This document shows, piece after piece, positions 1-11,017 of a stretch of 44,647 nucleotides of DNA; the stretch's first letter is position 1; each line of letters begins with the position of its first letter. The DNA is from Ophiocordyceps camponoti-saundersi (nom. inval.) (Eukaryota; Ascomycota; Sordariomycetes; Hypocreales; Ophiocordycipitaceae), in NCBI GenBank assembly GCA_003339415.1, contig PDHQ01000281.1, positions 1-44,647 of the forward strand, given 5' to 3'. The notes beneath the pieces were generated by a model. It searched no databases. It was not told the DNA's origin and saw only the letters and a list, made by a program, of their open reading frames with translations. A program made the position numbers and the translations under genes.

Positions 1-193
<193 letters not shown>

Positions 194-378
194 TGCTTGC
201 GGATACAAGGTCTAACATTGCTCGTCCAACAGCAAGCTCTCAAGCAGTATATGGATGCCAACCATTTCACAGGCGCTCGTAATCATGATATATCAGCTTG
301 AGCGGACATAGAGATGGAATACGTGTATATATATAACTTGACTGCAACCCGTCAGATAACAACAGCTAGTTTGATCAT

Positions 379-1164
379 CTACTTGGTTCCCATCACTGGC
401 CTCTGATCAGTGCAGTCCGGGTAATTCACCTTGACCTCGTATAGAATCTTCCCATGACTCTCACCACTGCCCTTGAACACCTTCTCGCACTCCAACATCC
501 CATCCCAATCAGTGACATAGCCATCGACCGCGCTGTCATTGATGATGGCGCGGTGAAACTTCCTCCAAGCGAAGACGCAGCGATGACGCAGGTAGACCTC
601 GTTAACGAAGAGGACCGAGTGAAGGCCTTGGTAGACGTTGGCCAGGGAAATTGCCCGACTACCGCCGGAGTCCGTCCAGTACTGCCAATGCTCCGCCTCG
701 AGGAACTCTTTAGTCAGTGGGAAATCGTGACACTGATTCGGCAGCCATGCCATGGCGATGGGATCGAACAGGCAACCCTTGGATCGAGCTGTAAGGGGAT
801 CAACACCGCATGGTCGAGCGGGTTCGAGCTCTGGAGGCGTCTTGACGGTGCGATACAAGTCGTACGTAGCGAATAAGAGACCCAGGCTCAGGAGTAAGGT
901 GATGACTTGCAGAACGCAGCGGAAGATGTTGGATGAGCGTCCCGAGTCTACGGCCTCCTCGTCCTGGTTGAGAAGCTGGCTGCCACGCTCGGGAGACGCG
1001 AGGAATGCCTTGGTTTCCTGTTGTGAGTCGGTCGAGTTGTTGGTGGCCTCGCCGACGTCGATGCTGGATTTGGGACTTCCATGGTCGATTTGTGCTGCTC
1101 CAACGATGAATGAGACACTCTTGTCTGTTTCGTTATAGAGAACCTCACCATGGCGAGACGACAT
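379..1164 (-). CDS. UstYa/DUF3328-like membrane protein with degenerate HxxHC motifs
   Basis: This single-exon gene encodes about 261 aa if translation starts at the ATG at 1164. The same frame stays open to another ATG at 1311, which would give 310 aa; I prefer 1164 because the extra 49 residues look unlike a conserved N-terminus. There is one membrane segment at about residues 81-101. The luminal part keeps the signature of the next gene: CG...A...GCLFD, then AW.P..C, then EFL....W.Y..D. In active UstYa-type proteins two HxxHC motifs are thought to form the catalytic site. Here the aligned positions read LRHRC and GMLEC, so the key histidines are missing or shifted and only the cysteines remain. 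It is transcribed divergently from the paralog at 1465 across about 300 bp. Family membership rests on that similarity. Loss of activity is inferred. Confidence 0.7.
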   Translation of the reverse strand: MSSRHGEVLYNETDKSVSFIVGAAQIDHGSPKSSIDVGEATNNSTDSQQETKAFLASPERGSQLLNQDEEAVDSGRSSNIFRCVLQVITLLLSLGLLFATYDLYRTVKTPPELEPARPCGVDPLTARSKGCLFDPIAMAWLPNQCHDFPLTKEFLEAEHWQYWTDSGGSRAISLANVYQGLHSVLFVNEVYLRHRCVFAWRKFHRAIINDSAVDGYVTDWDGMLECEKVFKGSGESHGKILYEVKVNYPDCTDQRPVMGTK

Positions 1165-1464
1165 GCTTGCTGGATGATGGGGCTGTGGGATGATACAGTC
1201 TGCTGCCCTGGTCTTGCAACTGGTTGCAAAGCACGTACATAAATCGATGCCGGCGTTGACGACTTGTTCGGCTGCATGCATATAACGGGGCGTATCAGAC
1301 TTACTACCCACGTCTACAAGAGACCCGGACTTGATAATACCGCGTTTTCACTCTCAGCACGCTTTGAAAAGGGCAGTTTACGACTTATTTCAGTCCCATG
1401 GTATCTCTTAGAGCCCGTCTAACATAGAAAACAACTAACTCTTACGCATAAGTTGAACAGGAAA
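1165..1464. promoter_or_regulatory. shared intergenic interval between divergent UstYa-like genes
   Basis: These 300 bp separate the start codons of two divergently transcribed paralogs, so they probably carry both promoters. I see no specific binding site I could defend. If the minus-strand gene instead starts at 1311, the interval shrinks to about 150 bp. Confidence 0.4.
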
Positions 1465-2205
1465 ATGGGTAAGTCTTCACCAGGGCAGTCTCATTCTGAT
1501 TCTGACCATCCACTTTGTATAGCATTGTTACGGCGGTGGTTAAACAGCGCGTCAAGGCCAAATCAGAATCCGGACAAGAGGTTTCCAATGGCCCAAGAAG
1601 CGCGACGAAACAGAGGCATCATCTTGACGATACTGATTCTCTCCATCTCAACCATCGTCATCGAGGTGGCCGGCCTCTTTGTTACCACCGGGAGACAGCC
1701 ACCAGCCAGCCACCCACAACAACAGCAGAAGCAGTCAATCAACCCAGCTCTAACCCACTGCGGCTCCTCGCCAGCAGAAGCACGACAACTAGGCTGTCTA
1801 TTCGACGAGCTCAGCTTCGCCTGGCAGGTCCCCGAGTGCTTCGACCAGAGGACCATTCAAGAGTTCCTGGCAGCCGGACGGTGGGAGTACTTCTCCGACG
1901 AAGCCGGCAAGGTAAAAGTGTCCCATGACGAGCTTACACTCCGTGTTGGACGCGATTCTGCTGTTCACGTCACTTGGGCTTTTCATCTCACTCACTGCCT
2001 CTACCTCCGGCGGCAGATGGTCAGGGTTCTCGAGAGCGGAGGAGCCATGGACGGTCACCTCGGGGCTTACAAGCATACGGTCCACTGCGGTAAGACGATG
2101 CTCAACTCGTCTGGCGTTGCGGATAACTTGCACACGCAGGCGCCGGTCATTTACCCCGTGTGCAAATCGCTGCGGGATTGGAGGGAGGGGAAGGGAAGGG
2201 CTTGA
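1465..2205 (+). CDS. UstYa/DUF3328-like oxidase-type membrane protein with two HxxHC motifs
   Basis: The ATG is at 1465. A strong intron candidate follows at once: donor GTAAGT at 1469, a CTGAC-like branch, and acceptor TATAG ending at 1522. It is 54 nt long, so the frame is open whether or not it is spliced: 228 aa spliced, 246 aa retained. A hydrophobic anchor (IILTILILSISTIVIEV) is followed by the CG...EAR..GCLFD block shared with the divergent neighbour. The two UstYa hallmark motifs are intact: HLTHC at 1984-1998 and HTVHC at 2074-2088. In characterised fungal pathways, UstYa-family proteins carry out oxidative cyclisation, hydroxylation or halogenation of peptide products. The substrate here is unknown. 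The N-terminus is uncertain because of the intron. Confidence 0.75.
   Translation: MGKSSPGQSHSDSDHPLCIALLRRWLNSASRPNQNPDKRFPMAQEARRNRGIILTILILSISTIVIEVAGLFVTTGRQPPASHPQQQQKQSINPALTHCGSSPAEARQLGCLFDELSFAWQVPECFDQRTIQEFLAAGRWEYFSDEAGKVKVSHDELTLRVGRDSAVHVTWAFHLTHCLYLRRQMVRVLESGGAMDGHLGAYKHTVHCGKTMLNSSGVADNLHTQAPVIYPVCKSLRDWREGKGRA
1469..1522 (+). other. frame-neutral 54-nt candidate intron at the start of the second UstYa-like gene
   Basis: GTAAGT donor, CTGAC-type branch region and a TTTGTATAG acceptor sit just 4 nt after the start codon's first base. The length is exactly 18 codons with no stop, so both isoforms are translatable. Splicing joins ATGG to CATTG and gives a start reading MALLRRW. 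Confidence 0.6.
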
Positions 2206-2801
2206 TTGATGGTTCGGTTAGGAGCATTCTCGTCCATGTAACTAACAAGCAAGTATCCGTACAAGTGTGCATATGCTTCAATCCGATGCTTCGTCAAGGC
2301 CCTGGCACAGGTGTGTTCACAGAAGTTGTTCGTAGGTACGGACTATATGTAAGTCAGATCTGCATGCAACCCCCCCTATCTGCAATGCATCCCTACAAGT
2401 GGCGCAGATATCTCGGGCATCTTCTCCCCCATCGGAACCTTGCCGTGCCGCCATCTCAGAAACTCAACAAGACTTGAAATCGAATGCAACATCCTACGTG
2501 TATTCTCATAATGTATGTCAGAGAGCAAACCAAGGCTACCTTCCAACTTGAGTTTCTCTCATGTCTACCTACGTGATGATAACAACGTCTCAGTCATGTG
2601 AGAAAAAAGAAACTTGGTGGTCAGATATCGAACACGGGCTCTTTCCGTGTCGTCATGCAAAGCCGTGAGCCGTTCTCTGCCTGTGTCATGTTGTGGCTGG
2701 GAAGGGGAAGGGAAAGAGAGGGAGGAAGAGGGTTTCCGCCTGTTCTCTTGAGTCTTTCCCCATCGTGTCAACACCAGAGGTTGTGAGACGTCAAACCAAA
2801 G

Positions 2802-3685
2802 ATGACCGACGAAAATTCAAAGAGCTTTGACGCCGAGTCCATGCTGGAGGAGGAGAAAGATGGCCTTTTGAAGTCGAGTCGATACATTCCGACGAAAAGG
2901 ACAAGTTTCCCTTGTTCATATGTTGTTCTTTTCTGTTTCATGGCGGTATCAAACTGCTTTCTCGTTGGTCTACTAGTCTTTCAAGCCCGTTACGGCTTCA
3001 GAATAGGTCGAGAGCAGGCTGTCCCTCTCGGCGGCAAACCACACATCGACTCTACCCCATCATGGCTACCGCCGGAAGAGTGGCGGACGGAGATATTCAG
3101 GGAGCAGAGAATCTTTGGCGTGGAGCCGAATAATGGCCCGGCTAAGGAGGCATGGCGTTCCTTGATACCGAGTAGGTGACTCAAGCACCAGCTATATGTG
3201 TTATTCAGGGAGAGAAGGTCTGCTAATCCGTGACCTTTAGAGGGAAAGGGATTCGTCATGATCAGAAACAGCACTTCACTCGATGATTTTCCAGGGCTCA
3301 AGCACGCGGAAAAGGAGGAACAACAGGCGTGCATCGCCGTCTTCCATCAGCTACACTGCCTGGTTTATATTCCCCTTCCATTCCTTACCGACGAAGAGAA
3401 TAAGCTGATGAGATGGTCTGCCAGTACATGACATATGCCGCCTATTGGGACGCTCGGGGAGGGAAATTCGAGGAGATTCCGCCCAGACACCTCATTCACT
3501 GCTGGGATTATCTGAGGCAGAGCATCATGTGTGCGGGTGACACGAGTCTGGAGTGGGTTTCGGAGCATCAGCCTCTGCCCAACGCGACTACGGGCTGGGG
3601 GTTTCAGCACACGTGCAAGAATTTCGACGCCATATATGACTGGGCGGAGAGGCATCGGTCCAAGGAGAGTGTGGGAATAGAGTGA
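2802..3685 (+). CDS. UstYa family (DUF3328) protein, classical HQLHC/HLIHC type
   Basis: Three exons: 2802-3171, 3241-3362 and 3425-3685. The introns are 69 and 62 nt, and the product is 250 aa. The N-terminus is acidic and cytosolic-like, followed by one membrane anchor at about residues 45-65. The catalytic motifs are canonical: HQLHC at residues 159-163 and HLIHC at 186-190, the latter followed by WDYLRQS and CAGDTSLE, a very typical UstYa ending. Such proteins tailor ribosomal peptides (ustiloxin, phomopsin, asperipin type) or nonribosomal peptides (cyclochlorotine type) by oxidation. It lies downstream of two more distant UstYa-like genes and upstream of an ABCC transporter, which suggests a metabolite locus. 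The exon model closes in frame and rejoins both motifs, so I am confident of the family but not of the product. Confidence 0.88.
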
Positions 3686-4049
3686 AGCGAAGTTGAGGAG
3701 TTGATATGAATGCTTCTATAATATGAGATGACGTGGTGTAAGTCGTGCTCCTTATACAGCTTCAAGCATCGCCCTTTCTCTGCAATGAATAGAAAGACAC
3801 AGGCCCTGAGACTCAGTCTCTACCGTCTCTCTCTATTCCCGAGCTTGATAGGTCTTGACATGCTTTCCCTCGGATACTACCTACTCGGTAATCCCTGTAG
3901 TGCCTGTGGATGCTGCTGCTGCTCTCTTCGGATGCTACTCAATATCAGGAGCTGACTAAGAGAGAGACACAACCCCCGTACTAGGCTGATCACTGAACAC
4001 CCCAACGTCTTCACTAGCTAACGGGCCGTTCCGCACGAGGCAGGCGGAG

Positions 4050-4155
4050 GAGCGATAGGAGGAGGAGGAGGAGGAGATTTAGGGGGGTAATACGGCCCTC
4101 GTCGTAGAGGCCCTTGTTATACGGCCCTTGCTATACGGGGGGCCTTGCTATGCGG
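4050..4155. repeat. GGA-rich run and degenerate short tandem repeat
   Basis: A (GGA)n stretch at about 4050-4076 is followed by roughly four imperfect units of about 14 bp of the type TATACGGCCCTTGC between 4091 and 4155. The rest of the gap between 3686 and 4413 is intergenic and I see no gene in it. Confidence 0.6.
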
Positions 4156-4237
4156 GATGCCAACCCCCACGCATCCGGGCCGTAACCCCCGGGTAGGTAC
4201 CTAGGCAGACATGGATGTATGTACTCGAAGCGCCGTC

Positions 4238-4332
4238 TCCTCTCCTCTCCTCTCCTCTCCCCTCCCCTCCTCTACTCTTCCTCTACTCTTCCTCTACTCT
4301 TCCTCTCCATCTCTCTCTCTCCCTCTCCTCTG

Positions 4333-4382
<50 letters not shown>
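4238..4382. repeat. pyrimidine-rich tract and (ATC)n microsatellite upstream of ABC transporter
   Basis: CTCCT-type repeats (about 4238-4330) run into about sixteen ATC units (4334-4382), ending some 30 bp before the ABC transporter start codon. Pyrimidine-rich leaders are common in fungal 5' regions. The polyhistidine frame across the ATC units is an artefact of the repeat. Confidence 0.85.
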
Positions 4383-4413
4383 TAGTATCCGTTAAAGCAT
4401 CTTCCACACAAGA

Positions 4414-7400
4414 ATGACACTATTCACGTGCCTCCCCCAGGCCGACGATAGCTTCGGCCCCCTCGTCGGCTCCCAGTGTCGTTTTGACCTGACACTATTA
4501 TTCGAGCAGGGCGTCCTCTCCATCGGCCCAGCTTCCGTCATCATCGTCGCTTTTCCCCTGCGTCTGGCATATCTTGCCAGCTCCCACCTAAAAACGCGGC
4601 CAGGGCGTCCGAGACTCGTCAAACTGGTATAGGATCAGATATCAAAATCTTTCTCTCTCCTCTTATCCACGGCGCTGATCAGGCCTTTTCTACTCAGGCC
4701 GTTGCCACTGTCTGGCTTGCTCTACAGCTCATCCTTCTCTCACTATGGTCCAATCATGAGACACACCGCACGAGGGCGTCGCTACCCTCTGCGGCTCTAA
4801 ACGTCATCGTCGCTCTTCAGCTGATGACATTATCATGGATGGAGGACGGCAGATCCATCAGGCCTTCATCATTGCTATCCATTTACCTCCTCATCTCATT
4901 CGTCTTCGATCTCGCACAAGTCAGAACTCTCTGGCTGCTGAGGCTCGAACCGCCCATTGCCGCCGTCTTCACTGTCAGCACCCTTGTCAAGGCCGTCATG
5001 CTGCTATTAGAGAATCGCGACAAGACAACGTATCTCAACCCCACAGCTTCTCCCTTACCTCCTGAAGCAACCAGTGGCATCATCAACCGCAGCTTCCTCT
5101 GGTGGCTCAATGACCTCTTTCGCCGAGGTCTTCACCATGACCGTCCCCTGACAATTGATCAGCTCTACCCTCTCGACCCTCAACTGGCGTCCGCCGCAGT
5201 GGGATACAGAATGCAGCGAGCCTGGACTCAGCGTCGCAGACCAGAACGCCGCTTCGAGTTTCCCCTGGCAGTCTTCAAGACTCTGCAGGGACCTATCCTA
5301 TCTGCAGTCATTCCCCGTCTGTTTCTCATAGCATTCACCTTTTCACAGCCCTTTCTCATTTCACGCGTCTTGAGCCTGCTCTCTGAGCCTGATAGCGAGA
5401 CGTCTCGTAATACCGGATACACCCTCATCTTCGCCGCCGCCTTCATCTACCTGGGAATGGCCATGTCCAACCTCCACTACAACCATAAAGTCTACCGCAA
5501 CATGGTCATGTTCCGCGGTGCTTGTGTGACCTTGCTATACAACCATGTGCTCACACTACCTATTGGCCAATATGACGACTCAGCCGTCGTCACCCTGATG
5601 AGTGTAGACGTCGACAACATCGTGTCTTGCCTCATCGACCTGGATGAGTGCTGGGCACGCATCATTGAAATTGCCTTGGGCCTCGTCCTTCTAGCCCGTC
5701 AGCTTGGTTGGGTTTCGCTCGTGCCCGTCTTTGTTGTCGTCGGTGAGTTGACCCGCAACCAACCTGCCCCCCCTCTCCCCCTTCCCTCCTTACATCGTGG
5801 GTTCACTAACAAAACTTCACTACCTAGTTTCATTCTTTGGCACGGCCGAAATCTCCAGAACAATAGGAGCTCGTCAGAAGATCTGGATGGACGCGGTCGA
5901 GAAGCGCATCACCATGACGGCCTCGATGCTCGCCTCGATGAGGAGCATCAAGATGATGGGCCTGAGCCCCGTCTTATCGAAAATCGTCCAAGACCAACGT
6001 ATACACGAGACCCGTCGGATGGCAGCAGCCAGGTGGAACATCGTCTGGCAGAACGTTGTGCAGAACCTGCCATGGGCCCTCTCTCCAGCGCTGACCTTCA
6101 TCATCTACGTTGCCCAAGCCACAGTAAGGGGGGAGTCGGCCATTGACGTGACCCAGGCCTTCACCAGCTTGTCCATCATCACGCTTCTCACCGGTCCCAC
6201 TGCCAAGCTCCTGAGTGCCATCCCCTCCACTGCCGCCAGTCTGGGCTGTTTTGATCGTATCCAGGAGTTTCTCACGACTCCTCCGAGGACCGATCTTCGT
6301 CTTGTTGATCGCGCGACGAGCGTGGTATCTACGACTCGTCGAAACCCCGATGCCATCGTTGCCCAAGGCTTGTCGTTGCGCCCGGCCCCCAAGGCTGAAC
6401 CGATCCTGACCAACGTCAACTTCACCATCCCTCGCGGGTCCTTGACAATGGTCGTTGGCCCCGTCGGCTCAGGGAAGTCAACTCTACTCCATGCCATGCT
6501 AGGAGAGGTGTCGAGTAAAGACGACGGGTCAATTCGCGTTGCCAGCGCCATCTGGGCGCTTTGTGTTCAAGTGCCCTGGCTTCCCAACACGACGATTCGG
6601 CAAGCTATATGTGGCTATCCGGAGCACAACCTGAACGCGGACGAGTCCTGGTATCGCCAATGCCTTCATGCTTGCGCCCTTGACTACGATCTCGGCCAGC
6701 TGTCTGACGGTGATGAGACAGAGATAGGTAGTGCGAGCACCGTCCTCAGCGGTGGTCAGAGGGCACGCATTGCCTTGGCTCGTGCCATCTATGCTCGGAC
6801 CGATCTCATGATCCTCGACGACATCCTGAGCGCCCTGGACAGCAAGACGGCAGCCAACATCATGTCGCGCCTCTTCGGCGACAACGGTCTCCTGAAGAAG
6901 CGTCAAGTGACGGTTGTGCTTGCCACGCACGCATGTCAGTATCGTCGACTCTGATCGATCCCTTGTCGCGTCGAGATGGCTGACTCTTTTCTCCCTCGCC
7001 TGTTACCCATTAGCCGAGTACCTCCACTATGCCGACAAGACGCTCATCGTCGCCAATGGACGAGTCGAAGACGGTGGCAGAGGCGATCAAGCAGTGGGCA
7101 AAGGCTTGATTGATGTTCTCAAATCGTCCGACGGGCCGAGACATGATCTCGAGAGCAAGCCGAAAGAGCCCGATGTCACGGCCAAGGCAGCTCAGATCTC
7201 CGAGGCCAACGAGCTGGGCGATCTGGGCAGAGAAACCGACTGGGACATTTATCGCTATTACTTCAAGTCTGTCGGCTTCCCAAAGACGGCCCTCTTCGTG
7301 GCCTTTGTCATCGTCGACGTCTTCTGCAGCAGCTTCAGCAGTGAGTTCGCCTCTTTGCCCCCTGACAACGATGACGAGCCCAGCTGACGAGCCCCCAAGA

Positions 7401-9343
7401 TGTGTGGCTCAAGTGGTGGGCCGAGGTCGATGGCGGCCAGATTGCACTCTATATGAGCGTGTACTTTATCTTGGCCGTCATGAACTCCGTTGGGACGGGC
7501 GGATATGTCTGGTCAGTTGCGATTATCCCCATGACAAAGACTATGCTTAATACTTTCACCAAAGGTCGATCCTTATCCTCATCTCTCCTTATACTGCACG
7601 CAAACTGCATGCTGTCCTTCTGAGAGTTGTCATGAGGTGCGTTGCATGAAAGCCATGTTCAAAACCCCCGTCATTGCCTGACACATGAATGCTTGCCAGG
7701 GCGCCTCAATCATTCTTCTCCGCCACGGATAGCGGCTCTATCCTGAATCGCTTCAGCCAGGACATGACCATCATCGAAGGCCAATTGCCCATTGGCGTCC
7801 TCATCGCCGTGTCCAGTAAGCTAAGCTGGTCTCGGCTCCAAGGCAAAGAGGCCCCTTTTCTTTCTGACGCTGTCACAGATTTGTTCTCGTCCATGGCCGC
7901 AGCAGCTCTGGTCACGGTAGGGTCCGTGTATATGATTGCCAGCATACCTTTCCTCGTCTTCGTCATCTGGCTTCTTCAGCATGTCTATCTCAGCACCTCC
8001 AGGCAGCTGCGATTGCTTGATCTAGAAAGCAAAAGCCCCCTGTGCTCACATTTCCTCGAAACAGTCGGCGGCCTCGCTACGATCCGGGCTTTTGGATGGC
8101 AGTCACGGTTCAAGTTCAAAAACGAACGGCTGCTCGATCACGCTCAGCGACCTCACTATCTCCTCTACTGCAGTCAAAGGTGGCTCAACCTCGTCTTGGA
8201 TCTCGTCATTGGAGCTCAGGCTATTCTCGTCGTCGGCCTCGCCGTTGGATTCCGAACTTCCACCAGCCCAGGTTTGCTCGGCGTCTCGCTGAACAGCACC
8301 TTGTGTAAGTACCGACGATGAAGACTCAGACACATCAACGACGACTGACAGATATGAAAAGCCTTTAGTGCCGCTCTCTCGTCGCTCGTGTCTGGCTGGA
8401 CGATGCTGGAGACGTCGCTCGGCGCCATAGCGCGCTTGATGAACTTTGAGGCCACAGTCAAGCCGGAAGACCGCGCGGGCGAAGAGGTTCGGCCGAGCGC
8501 GAGCTGGCCCGATCGCGGCATGATTGAGCTGCGCAATGTCACAGCCATTCACGCGTAAGTGATCATCAGATGAAGTCGGACTTTCTGCTGATACTAGCAT
8601 CATCTCAGCGTCGATGCCGTTGGTATCCGTGATGTGAGCTTAAAGGTCAAACCAGGACAGAAGATTGGCATCTGCGGGCGAACAGGAAGGTCTGTCTCGT
8701 CCCTCACTTCTGGATGGAACCCGGCTAAAGAGCAGGCAGTGGCAAGAGCTCTCTCGTGGCGACCATGGTCCGTCTCCTTGAGATGGACTCGGGCTCAATA
8801 GTGATAGATGACGTCGACTTGGCGACGGTGCCGCGCGAGATGATCCGCGAGCGCCTCGTCAGCCTCCCGCAGGACCCCCTGGTGCTCGCCGGCAGCATCC
8901 GACTCAACGTCGACCCGGAGAGCCGGAGCACGGACGAGGCGGTGGCATCGGCGCTGACGCGGGTCGGGCTAGGCTTCCTCGCCGAGTCGCGCGGCATCGC
9001 GGCCGACATCACGGCGACGTCGCTCTCTCGAGGCCAGCAGCAGCTACTCGCCCTGGCCCGCGCCCTGGTCAAGAAGCAGATCTACGGCAGCACCATCCTC
9101 CTGCTGGACGAGGCGACGAGCAACGTCGATGCCGAGACGGATGCCGTTTTGCAGCGCGTTCTGCGTCAGGACTTTGCTGGCTGTAGCCGGTTGACTGTCG
9201 CGCATCGTGTCGACACTATCATGGACTCGGACGTCGTCGTCGTCATGGATGCCAGTCGGATCGTCGAGGTCGGCGCGCCGGACGAGCTGTTGGCTAAGCC
9301 GGGCGGATGGTTTGCCGGGCTAGCCGGGACGGACACGGCTTGA
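4414..9343 (+). CDS. ABC transporter, ABCC/MRP subfamily, full length
   Basis: Eleven exons give 1431 aa: 4414-4626, 4698-5742, 5828-6934, 7014-7340, 7400-7511, 7565-7636, 7700-7815, 7879-8304, 8362-8554, 8609-8689 and 8740-9343. The first acceptor could instead be at 4682, also in frame. The N-terminus (FDLTLLFEQGVLS, then LSWMEDGRSIRPSSLL and QVRTLW) is the usual fungal ABCC TMD0 region. Two TMD-NBD halves follow. NBD1 has Walker A GPVGSGKST near residue 630, signature LSGGQ near 726 and Walker B ending LDD, with Asp replacing the catalytic Glu as is usual in ABCC. NBD2 has GRTGSGKSS near 1226, signature LSRGQ near 1325, Walker B LLLDEATS near 1349 and an AHR H-loop. Its likely role is export or vacuolar sequestration of conjugates or toxins. 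With the UstYa genes upstream, it may handle their product. It converges with the ureohydrolase, whose stop lies about 140 bp away. Confidence 0.92.
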
Positions 9344-9485
9344 GTTTTGGATCACAATAGTAGCGAGGAATGGACTACCATCGGGGTTGAAATCTTGTTA
9401 TTTCTTCGCCTCCTAAAGAGCGAACTCCTTCGCGATATTGTATATACAAGCAAGAGCCTCATCTCTCCCTCTCTCTCTCGTGTGT

Positions 9486-11017
9486 CTAGAGAACAGGCAC
9501 GGAGGCATTACCGGCTGTCGAGGCAACCATGAGATCCATCAGGGACATGACAACCTCTCCAGCCGTCAGCGCCGTCGTCTGTCCCGGAGAGTCGTAAGCG
9601 GGCGCGACCTCGACGACGTCGCTGCCGACGACTGTGAGGCCCTCGAGACCGTGCAAGACGGAGAGAAGCTCGCGCGTGGTCCATCCTCCCGGTTCAGGGG
9701 TTCCGGTCGCTGGAAGACGTTAGATGGATAAGCTAAAGAGCAATGAAGAAGGAAGTAGGGGGTTTCACCAGGAGCAAAGGCCGGATCCAAGACGTCAATG
9801 TCGACGGTGACGTAGACGCTGCTGTCGGAAACTCGATTCCGGATCTTTTGGACGACGCCTTTGATGCCGATTATGTCGATATCTCGAGCGGTGATGGTTT
9901 CGAACCCGCATCTCTTGTCGTTTTCTTCATCGCGGTGGAAATAGTGAGGTGCGCGGATGCCGACGTGGATGGAGGAGTCGAGGATGAGGTTCTGTTCATC
10001 CCCTTTAACTTGACTCTTGGCTGGTTGAGAGGAGATGGGGGTTTTAAAGAGATGATGCTTTACCTCTTCGTGAGCAAGGTAGAGAAACGTTCCGTGATCG
10101 AGTTTCCTAGATGGCTGTTTCAGCTGATGGATGAGACGATAGTTCAAGATGTAGATCATGTTTACGCGTATTCAGACACAGCCCCTTCAGTATCCCACGT
10201 ATCTAGCAAGAAAAAGGAGATGAGTAAAAAAGAAAGCGCACGAGATAGAAGCAGCTTGTTTTCTCACCGATATGGCTATCAAAATGAACGACAGAAACCT
10301 TCCCCCACCGCTTCCTCGCAGACCTCAAAGCCGAAAGCGTAGTGCTGTGATCGCCACCGAGCATCAAGACGCGCGGAACGGGGAATCGCTCTGGATGGGC
10401 GGCGGGGAGGTCGGTGATGGCTTCGTGGGCTCTGTCTAGCGTTCGGAGGGCGACGAGCTTGTCGAGTTGGCTCATGCGGACGTCGCCGCAGTCGACGACC
10501 TTGGCCCAGTCTCGAAAGGGGTCTCGTCCTTTTGAAGATGAGAGAGAGACGAGGTGAGTTTTTTTTTTTCGTCGATGAGATGGGAAACCGAGAGATGGGT
10601 GGGTGTAAGAGAACGGACCTGTGAAGACGCTGTAGCCGAGGGATTTGAGTAGACTTGCTGATCGAATATCAGACGGGCCGAACCGTGCTCCCGGTCTGAC
10701 AGTGACGCTCTACAGAACCCCTGTAAGCGAGACGAAGCAGCGAAGAAGAAAAGAATCTCCGTGAACAGAGCTTGAAGAAAAGAAAAACCCCTCACAATGT
10801 CGTGCGGCGCTCCTAAAATGCCAATGTCGAATCTATCCCTTTCGCCCACCTCGTCCGCGAAGCAGTTGACGTACGGCAGACGAGCGAAGGTGTTGAGGTT
10901 CTGGATCTTGTTCCGCATGGCGTCGAACTCGTCTGTGACTTGGTCTCGACCTGCTGCGAGGATTGTCCATTGGAGAGAGAGTCCTGAGAGGATGCGGAGA
11001 AGGGAGTGAGTGAGCAT
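9486..11017 (-). CDS. agmatinase/arginase-family ureohydrolase
   Basis: Seven exons in transcription order give 366 aa: 11017-10796, 10709-10619, 10528-10268, 10202-10166, 10106-10064, 9991-9769 and 9709-9486. Two internal exons are only 37 and 43 nt. All ureohydrolase manganese-site motifs appear once the exons are joined: LGGDHS, HFDSHIDTW and VDIDVLDPAFAP followed by TGTPEPGGW. These enzymes hydrolyse a guanidino compound to an amine plus urea. Agmatine (giving putrescine) is the usual guess, with guanidinobutyrate or related substrates possible. The first 23 residues are hydrophobic and signal-like, as in several fungal agmatinases that enter the secretory pathway. The gene is divergent from the DOMON gene across about 680 bp. 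The family is secure; substrate and location are inferred. Confidence 0.9.

Noticed and set aside
2206..4413. Search for a RiPP precursor peptide near the UstYa genes
   Set aside because: No frame with a signal peptide and repeated Kex2-spaced core segments was seen in the intergenic stretches from 2206 to 2801 and 3686 to 4413.
4211..4417. Frame encoding a polyhistidine stretch
   Set aside because: Produced by the (ATC)n microsatellite, with no conserved sequence around it.
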